From CAYVBN01 sp964538565 (lineage in GTDB: Bacteria > Pseudomonadota > Alphaproteobacteria > Rhizobiales > Xanthobacteraceae): a stretch of DNA of 18,794 nt. Location: assembly GCA_964538565.1 (NCBI GenBank), contig CAZIGW010000097.1:1-18794 (forward strand). Reading direction: 5' to 3'. A program made the position numbers and the translations under genes. Below are positions 14,457 to 18,794 of the stretch, piece after piece. Position 1 is the first letter of the stretch; each line of letters starts with the position of its first letter. The notes beneath the pieces are model-generated. The model ran no database searches. It saw nothing but the letters and a program-made list of their open reading frames with translations, and was not told the origin of the DNA.

Positions 14457-15440
14457 TCACTTGCCGATCAGCGCGAGCGCCTTCTGCCGGACCCCCTCGT
14501 CGACGATCTTCTTCAGATCGATCGGCTGCTTGATGTTGCCGGTCTTGACGAAGAGGCCCTGCATCCACGCCAGCTTGTCCATCGGCAGGTGCATGTCCGG
14601 ATCGAGGTCGTGGTTCTTGACCGTCTGGTCGAACACGAATTCCGGACGCGGATCGTCGGGCTTGGCCGAGGTGACCTCGCGCGTCAGCTTGATGGTCTCG
14701 TCGCGGTGCGCGACGGCGTAGCGCAGGCCGGAGATCTCCGCGGCCACGAATTTCGCCGTTTCGTCGGGGCGCTCGGCGATCGTCTTGCCGGTCGTCACGA
14801 CGCACAGCCGCATGAAGTTCGGCAGCACCTCGCGTCCGGCGACCAGCAGCTTCACGCTCGGCGGGGCGAGCGGCAGGTATTCGGAGGACACGACCGCGGC
14901 CTCGACAATCCCGCCGACCAGCGCCTTGTAGCGGTCGAGGTCGCCGCCGACGCTGGAGATATGGACGTCGGACACGGGAATTCCCGACTTGTCGAGCATC
15001 CCGCGCACCAGGAGGTCGGGCAGCGAGCCGGGCGCCGAGGCGGCGATCGTCTTGCCCTTGAGCGCCTGCACGCTCGTGATGTCGGCCTTGGCAAAGATGG
15101 CGTGCGGCAGGCCCGGCCAGTGGCAGCCGACGATCTTCACGTCGCCGCCGCGCACGCCGGCGACGATGCTCTCGCCCGCCCCGGTCTCAATGCTGTCGAC
15201 CTCTCCGGCCAGCAGCGCCTTGACGGCGAGATTGCCGTCCTTGAGCGAAATGGTCTCGATCTTCAGTCCGAACTTGTCGCCGAAGCCGTGGCGGCTCGGC
15301 ATCAGCACGAAGCCGGCGTCGCTCTTCGGCGAGATGATGCCGTGACGCCAGACCTTCGGGGCCTGGGCGGCGGCCGGCATCGTTCCGGCGCACAGCAAGG
15401 CGAAGACACTGAAAAGGGTGACGCGGACGTCAAATCTCAT
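14457..15440 (-). CDS. NMT1/SsuA-type ABC transporter substrate-binding protein
   Basis: A 327-residue exported binding protein of the NMT1/SsuA/ThiY group. The signal peptide has a hydrophobic core (TLFSVFALLCAGTMPAAA) with likely cleavage after AAAQA, near residue 27. Family features: GFVLMPSRHGFGDKFGLKIE, the DGNLAVKALLAGEVDSIETG pocket segment, IFAKADITSVQALKGKTIAAS and PGSLPDLLVRGML. Partners in this group are normally an SsuB-type ATPase and an SsuC-type permease, neither of which is present. The nearest permease is the Liv system starting 286 bases downstream on the same strand. Start: ATG at 15440 with GGGGAGGAG 7 bases upstream; an in-frame codon at 15473 would only extend the leader. 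Ligand unknown. Confidence 0.9.
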   Translation of the reverse strand: MRFDVRVTLFSVFALLCAGTMPAAAQAPKVWRHGIISPKSDAGFVLMPSRHGFGDKFGLKIETISLKDGNLAVKALLAGEVDSIETGAGESIVAGVRGGDVKIVGCHWPGLPHAIFAKADITSVQALKGKTIAASAPGSLPDLLVRGMLDKSGIPVSDVHISSVGGDLDRYKALVGGIVEAAVVSSEYLPLAPPSVKLLVAGREVLPNFMRLCVVTTGKTIAERPDETAKFVAAEISGLRYAVAHRDETIKLTREVTSAKPDDPRPEFVFDQTVKNHDLDPDMHLPMDKLAWMQGLFVKTGNIKQPIDLKKIVDEGVRQKALALIGK

Positions 15441-15550
15441 CACGGGCTCCTCCCCGAAGCGTTCGGTCCGCATTGAGTCGCGGACTCGGGCGTCTTGTTC
15501 TGGCCCCCCGGTCGGTCATTGGCCTGGCCGCGGAGGGATTTGCCGAAGCA

Positions 15551-15573
15551 GACCGGCAATCGGGCCGCCGGTC
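15551..15573. other. hairpin in the dsbB to NMT1-like gap
   Basis: GACCGGC (15551-15557) and GCCGGTC (15567-15573) form 7 perfect pairs around a 9-base loop, about 90 bases downstream of the dsbB stop. A second small dyad, GCAGG-CCC-CCTGC, lies at 15627-15639. The rest of this 223-base gap should hold the promoter of the NMT1-like gene, which I could not pin down. Confidence 0.3.
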
Positions 15574-15663
15574 AACCGCGGGCGCACCGGGCGTCAGGCG
15601 CGACGCTCGCGACATTTGCGCGCGCCGCAGGCCCCCTGCACACGTCGAGCGGCCCCGGCCGGC

Positions 15664-16209
15664 TCAGCCGTTCGAGCCGCGCAGCGCCGCGCGCGCGCCG
15701 CACGCGGCGACCGCCGCCAGCGCCAGCGAAATCAGCACGTTGTAGCCGGCCAGCGAGAGCCCGAGGAAACGCCAGGCGGCCTCGTCGCAGCGCACGATGC
15801 TCGTCGTCTGCATCTGCTGCAGGAGATTGCCGGCCGAGCCGAACCCGGCGATCGGTCCCGAGCAATCGAGCGGTCCCGGCCAGAACTTCCACTCGACGCC
15901 GGCGTGGTAGACGCCGAGCCCGGCGCCGATGAGCATCGCCCCCACCAGAAGCCCGAGGCCCGCGGCGACAATCAGGCGCGGCGCCCGCAGCCAGGCGGCA
16001 ACCGCGACCGCGAGGGCGAGCGGAATGGAGGCGTAATAGGGAATGCGCTGCTCGAGGCAGAGCGGGCACGGCGCAAGCTTGAGGACGTACTGGAAGAAAT
16101 AGGCGCCCAGGATGGCGGCGATTCCCACCGCGGCGACGACGAGCGCGGCCGCGGCCGGCGCGTTGGTCCGGGCGAGATGGCTGAGTGAAGTGGATTTCGA
16201 TGACGTCAT
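15664..16209 (-). CDS. dsbB: disulfide bond formation protein B (DsbB)
   Basis: A 181-residue inner-membrane thiol oxidase that re-oxidises DsbA and passes electrons to quinone. Four hydrophobic helices (about 20-45, 58-74, 80-100, 145-170) and the two expected periplasmic cysteine pairs are seen: Cys48-Pro-Leu-Cys51 in APCPLCLEQR, and Cys116 (DCSG) with Cys141 (VRCDE). Arg55 after CPLC matches the quinone-linked arginine. The ATG at 16209 has AGGG/GAG-like bases upstream and gives the usual length. The frame remains open upstream to 16464, but that part is the antisense of the tRNA-Leu gene and is not protein coding. No dsbA is nearby. Confidence 0.93.
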   Translation of the reverse strand: MTSSKSTSLSHLARTNAPAAAALVVAAVGIAAILGAYFFQYVLKLAPCPLCLEQRIPYYASIPLALAVAVAAWLRAPRLIVAAGLGLLVGAMLIGAGLGVYHAGVEWKFWPGPLDCSGPIAGFGSAGNLLQQMQTTSIVRCDEAAWRFLGLSLAGYNVLISLALAAVAACGARAALRGSNG

Positions 16210-16337
16210 CGGCTCGACCCTGCGCCCCGGCTTGTCGCGCCCCTCGATAGCGAGCGCCCGGGGCCCTGTCGACCCCCCGGACAGCCGGGTGCGCCGGTTG
16301 ACACGGACGTGATCCGACGGCGGCCGGCGCGGCGCGG

Positions 16338-16365
16338 TTGACGGTCCGCGGCCTCTCGGTATAGT
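16338..16365 (+). promoter_or_regulatory. sigma70-type promoter of tRNA-Leu
   Basis: TTGACG (16338-16343) and TATAGT (16360-16365) are separated by 16 bases; each hexamer matches consensus at five of six positions. Transcription would start about 16372, five bases before the mature tRNA. A second TTGACA at 16298-16303 has no -10 partner. Confidence 0.75.
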
Positions 16366-16376
16366 CCCGCGCCCGT

Positions 16377-16463
16377 GCCCCTGTGGCGGAATTGGTAGAC
16401 GCGCCTGACTCAAAATCAGGTGGCCGCAAGGTCGTGCTGGTTCGAGTCCGGCCAGGGGCACCA
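16377..16463 (+). tRNA. tRNA-Leu(CAA) with encoded CCA
   Basis: A class II tRNA of 87 bases including CCA. Acceptor arms GCCCCTG (16377-16383) and CAGGGGC (16453-16459) pair fully; the discriminator A is at 16460, and CCA is at 16461-16463. The anticodon stem CCTGA/TCAGG (16404-16408, 16416-16420) encloses the loop CTCAAAA, giving anticodon CAA at 16411-16413, which reads UUG codons. A long variable arm (TGGCCGCAAGGTCGT) and the T-arm GCTGG-TTCGAGT-CCGGC (16436-16452) complete the fold. Composition changes sharply just beyond its 3' end, as at many integration sites. Confidence 0.97.
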
Positions 16464-16838
16464 CATCGACATTGCACGCTAGTTGGAATCGAGCAGCCTT
16501 GGCTGATCCTTGTCATCGGTTGGCATCGGGGCACACCCGAACTTTGGTCTCCGACGCAAGTTGCCAAGCCCGCTGAAGAGGCTTGCCGATCGAAACACTG
16601 CCCAACCGAAACCCGCTGTCTAGCTCTGATTTGGGCTTTGAAAGATCACGCAGATTCCGCGGATCCATTTCTGCGCCCAACGGTAACGATACCCAAAATC
16701 CTCGATGCTCATGAGTAGATTCCTATTCTAGTGGGCCTCGGCATGCGGCGCCACTCTGCCGTGGCCTCAGTGATCTCACAAGGAATTCGGCCACGGAACC
16801 CTGAATGAGCTAGAATTGCTCCAGGCACGGGTGATCCT
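16464..16838. other. gene-free leader of the lower-G+C islet
   Basis: These 375 bases between tRNA-Leu and the next gene show a lower G+C content than the rest of the window and no reading frame I can defend. The frame that runs through the tRNA to 16718 on the plus strand has no recognisable protein in it. A TAGAAT hexamer at 16811-16816 is a possible -10 for the downstream gene, with no good -35. No integrase, transposase remnant or clear direct repeat of the tRNA 3' end was found. Confidence 0.5.
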
Positions 16839-18521
16839 ATGGAAGATACGAACGCGAAGCGTCTGAAAGTTGGCCTTTTGGTCGACGATCCGACTTGTGT
16901 CAGTCGGTACATTCATGAGTTTGTCCAGTGGGCAAACACGCAATCCGATATCTCGTTATCGCACTGCATAGTGCACGGACGAAAAGTCGAGCGCCGGTCC
17001 CTCGTAGTTAGGATCGCTCGCATCTTGCGAGAGAAGGGCATCTATCGAACGCTGTCCATCATCGCGTTCCAGGCAATTAGCTGGATTGAGACATGGGCTT
17101 TGCGACGAAGCAAAGCGTATCACGTCCACGTCTCCAAGCACGACATATCCAAATCAATCCCAAGCCTACTAGTCATCTCACCGCTGGTCTCAAAATCAGG
17201 CACGGTCTACAGATTTTCAGACTCTGACGTGAGGAAGGTGCGAGATCTAAAACTGGATATTTTGATACGGGGCGGCACCGGCATTCTGCGTGGCGAAATT
17301 CTCAACGCGGCGCGTCTTGGCGTCCTATCATTCCATCACGGAGACAACACCGCCTATCGGGGTTGGCCCGCTGGTTTTTGGGAAGTCTACGATCGCAATC
17401 CCAAAACGGGCTTTGTCATTCAACAATTGACCGAGGAACTCGATGGGGGCCACGTAATCTGTCGGGGATGGTTTCCGACGAGCCGAACATATATGCGCAA
17501 CCAGGCGAACTTGTTTCAGAAATCCAATGCACAGTTGTTCCGAACTTTGAAAATCATCACAGAATCCGGGACACTTCCCAAGCCAGAAATGCAACTTCCC
17601 TATTCCGGTCCCATGCGGACAATCCCAACTCTCGCGCAAAGTTTCTCGTACGCTTGGAAAACGCTTTTGCTACTGGCACTTGAACTCGCTCACCGCGTTA
17701 CGAAACGTCAACTTCGTTGGGGAGTATCCTACGTTACGACCAACTGGCGAAACGCTGTATTCGCGCGTAGCAAACAAGTGCCAACTCCAGCCGGAAGGTT
17801 TATTGCCGATCCATTCGTGATCGAACGCGACGGCGCAACGTACTGTTTTGTTGAAGACTATGTTTACGCCGAAGGCCGAGGTAGAATTTCCGTATTCAAG
17901 ATCGACAAAGATGGGCCCGGCAAACTCAACGTTTGCCTAGACGAGCCGTTTCACCTTTCCTTCCCTTATTTGTTCGAGTTTTCTGGGAATCTGTTTATGT
18001 GCCCTGAGTCGTCGGCTGCCCGGGATATCCGGGTCTACAAGTGCGTGCGTTTCCCGCTCGAATGGGAGCTCCATGCGGTGCTTATGAAAGACGTAGCCGC
18101 TGTAGATACGATTTTATTTGAGCGGGGTGGCATCTGGTGGCTCTTGACAAGCTTCGATCCCCAGGGCAGCGGAGACTTTAGTTCCGAATTGCACCTTTTC
18201 TATGCTGACGAGCCGTTTAGCGCAGCCTGGAAGCCACACCCAAAAAATCCGCTTTGCGTTGATTGTACTGTTGGGCGCAACGGTGGTCTGATCTCGGAAG
18301 ATAGCAGATTATTCCGTGCCGCACAAAAGCATGGCTTCGGCCTGTATGGCGAGAGCCTTTCGTTGTTTGAGATTACGGTGCTCTCGACTGATGCCTACGC
18401 TGAAACGCTCACGACTTCGATAAGTCCGGATTTCCGTAAACGTCTTCTGGGATGCCATCACATCTCAACTACCGGCAAGGTGACGGTCGTCGACCACGTT
18501 GAACGCGCGCGCGTTAACTAG
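16839..18521 (+). CDS. two-domain protein: formyltransferase-like half plus GINT1_N-like (glucosamine inositolphosphorylceramide transferase) half
   Basis: A 560-residue cytoplasmic-looking protein. Residues about 8-245 resemble the N-terminal domain of formyltransferases (Fmt/ArnA type): DILIRGGTGIL, then GVLSFHHGDN (161-170), YRGWPAGFWEVYD and a late LDGGHVI (201-207). His167 and Asp202 match two of the three usual catalytic residues; the Asn of NxHG is replaced (FHHG). Residues about 300-555 resemble the beta-propeller-like N-terminal domain of glucosamine inositolphosphorylceramide transferase 1: GRFIADPFVIERDG (319-332), FVEDYVYAEGRGRISVF, FHLSFPYLFEFSGNLFMCPES, WWLLTSF and GRNGGLI. The C-terminal family assignment is from memory. 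Function could be a surface-sugar (N-acyl or glycosyl) modification; not established. The ATG at 16839 has a weak GGGTGA upstream. Codon use and G+C (29/60 in one sampled line) differ from neighbours, so recent transfer is likely. Confidence 0.8.
   Translation: MEDTNAKRLKVGLLVDDPTCVSRYIHEFVQWANTQSDISLSHCIVHGRKVERRSLVVRIARILREKGIYRTLSIIAFQAISWIETWALRRSKAYHVHVSKHDISKSIPSLLVISPLVSKSGTVYRFSDSDVRKVRDLKLDILIRGGTGILRGEILNAARLGVLSFHHGDNTAYRGWPAGFWEVYDRNPKTGFVIQQLTEELDGGHVICRGWFPTSRTYMRNQANLFQKSNAQLFRTLKIITESGTLPKPEMQLPYSGPMRTIPTLAQSFSYAWKTLLLLALELAHRVTKRQLRWGVSYVTTNWRNAVFARSKQVPTPAGRFIADPFVIERDGATYCFVEDYVYAEGRGRISVFKIDKDGPGKLNVCLDEPFHLSFPYLFEFSGNLFMCPESSAARDIRVYKCVRFPLEWELHAVLMKDVAAVDTILFERGGIWWLLTSFDPQGSGDFSSELHLFYADEPFSAAWKPHPKNPLCVDCTVGRNGGLISEDSRLFRAAQKHGFGLYGESLSLFEITVLSTDAYAETLTTSISPDFRKRLLGCHHISTTGKVTVVDHVERARVN
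18502..18515. other. 14-base perfect palindrome at the convergent gene ends
   Basis: AACGCGCGCGCGTT is self-complementary over 14 bases and covers the last sense codons of the 560-residue gene and the first bases of the stop of the opposing DUF2945 frame. Without T tracts it is at most a weak bidirectional terminator; alternating CG is also common by chance in this genome. Confidence 0.3.
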
Positions 18522-18723
18522 CAAGGGCACCCCGACGCGCCGGCCTTGTGAAAGCGATGTGATCCGTCTTGTCGCTCTTGATCTCGTATTGCGGGTCGTC
18601 CGGGCTGGCGTGATGGACATAGCCTTTGCGGGACACGTCTGTGGTGTGGACGCGGATGATACGGCCGCTGACTCGACCCGCCTCCGAACTCCGGCTCACA
18701 GGATCGCCGATCTTGATCGCCCA
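18514..18723 (-). pseudogene. decayed DUF2945 (Hva1/TUDOR-like) gene
   Basis: On the minus strand the frame encodes WAIKIGDPVSRSSEAGRVSG (from 18723), then KGYVHHASPDDPQYEIKSDK and TDHIA, which is the DUF2945 (Hva1 TUDOR-like) family of about 65-75 residues. Two defects are seen. First, the family-like start IKIGD has no start codon: TGG stands where ATG would be expected, a stop lies upstream, and the only in-frame start is an internal GTG at 18699. Second, after DHIA the frame reads FTRPARRGALAS, while the neighbouring frame reads FHKAGASGCPC, closer to the family's HKG-type ending, so one base seems lost near 18547. Composition is high G+C, like the main chromosome. It overlaps the end of the 560-residue gene by 8 bases, tail to tail. 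A short functional GTG-initiated form, or sequencing errors, remain possible. Confidence 0.55.
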
Positions 18724-18794
18724 GTCCCGGCTGTGGCTGCTTCAGGATCAGCCGGTTCACGCGTCACACGACAGCGATCGGATCGCTCACCTGA
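18724..18794. other. window end with a short inverted repeat
   Basis: AGCGATC-G-GATCGCT (18773-18787) is a perfect 7-base dyad. No gene can be assigned in these last 71 bases. Confidence 0.25.

Noticed and set aside
16210..16464. An N-terminal extension of DsbB by 85 residues
   Set aside because: It translates the antisense of tRNA-Leu and its promoter; the DsbB start at 16209 gives the normal length.
16383..16718. A 111-codon plus-strand frame running out of the tRNA
   Set aside because: The first part is the tRNA itself, and the remainder resembles no protein I know and has no separate start signal.
17189..17200. A 12-base copy of the tRNA anticodon-loop region (CTCAAAATCAGG, also at 16409-16420) as an attachment-site repeat
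   Set aside because: It lies inside the coding part of the 560-residue gene and is short; about ten chance 12-base matches are expected within a window of this size.
1..18794. CRISPR arrays, insertion sequences, prophage or restriction-modification genes
   Set aside because: No regularly spaced repeats, transposase, integrase or methylase motifs were seen on either strand. The lone HNH gene belongs to a conserved chromosomal group.

Overview
This high-G+C window (41 of 60 bases are G/C in the sampled stretch 12361-12420) looks chromosomal and alphaproteobacterial, most likely Hyphomicrobiales (Bradyrhizobium/Xanthobacteraceae-like). The reasons are the frequent GTG/TTG starts, a paired palindromic element with the AAAAGTGGAATCCGG-type core at 2494-2610 that I know from rhizobial intergenic regions, a liv-type ABC operon, and several solute-binding proteins of the Bug and NMT1 types. 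Assignment to order is inference; no marker gene fixes the genus.

Layout. 1-1440: a soluble hybrid histidine kinase/response regulator (minus strand), possibly followed by a gene cut by the window edge. 1537-4748: small housekeeping genes: glutamyl-Q tRNA(Asp) synthetase (minus), then on the plus strand an AlkA-family DNA glycosylase, an alpha/beta-hydrolase esterase and an HNH nuclease with a clear sigma70-type promoter. 4915-8456: a catabolism/uptake block made of an orphan Bug (TctC-type) solute-binding protein, a PhzS-like FAD monooxygenase (minus) and, divergent from it, a 4,5-dihydroxyphthalate-decarboxylase/NMT1-like protein. 8477-9283: a TVP38/TMEM64 (VTT) membrane protein.

9511-15440 is one long minus-strand transport region. 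In transcription order it holds an NMT1/SsuA-type solute-binding protein, then a Liv-type binding protein, livH, livM, livG and livF. livH-livM-livG-livF overlap by 14, 4 and 8 bases, which indicates translational coupling. Hairpins lie between the binding-protein gene and livH, and in the 286-base gap upstream of the binding-protein gene. 15664-16209 is dsbB (minus).

16377-16463 is tRNA-Leu(CAA) with encoded CCA and a near-consensus promoter. Directly downstream the composition changes: 16464-18521 has visibly lower G+C (29 of 60 bases in 17161-17220). It carries one 560-residue gene that joins a formyltransferase-like half to a C-terminal half resembling the N-terminal (beta-propeller) domain of glucosamine inositolphosphorylceramide transferase 1. 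G+C rises again at a tail-to-tail, apparently decayed DUF2945 (Hva1/TUDOR) gene. This looks like a one-gene cargo islet at a tRNA, and it is the most unusual part of the window. The second is the divergent PhzS-like/Pht5-like pair, a candidate aromatic-acid degradation module served by nearby transport genes.
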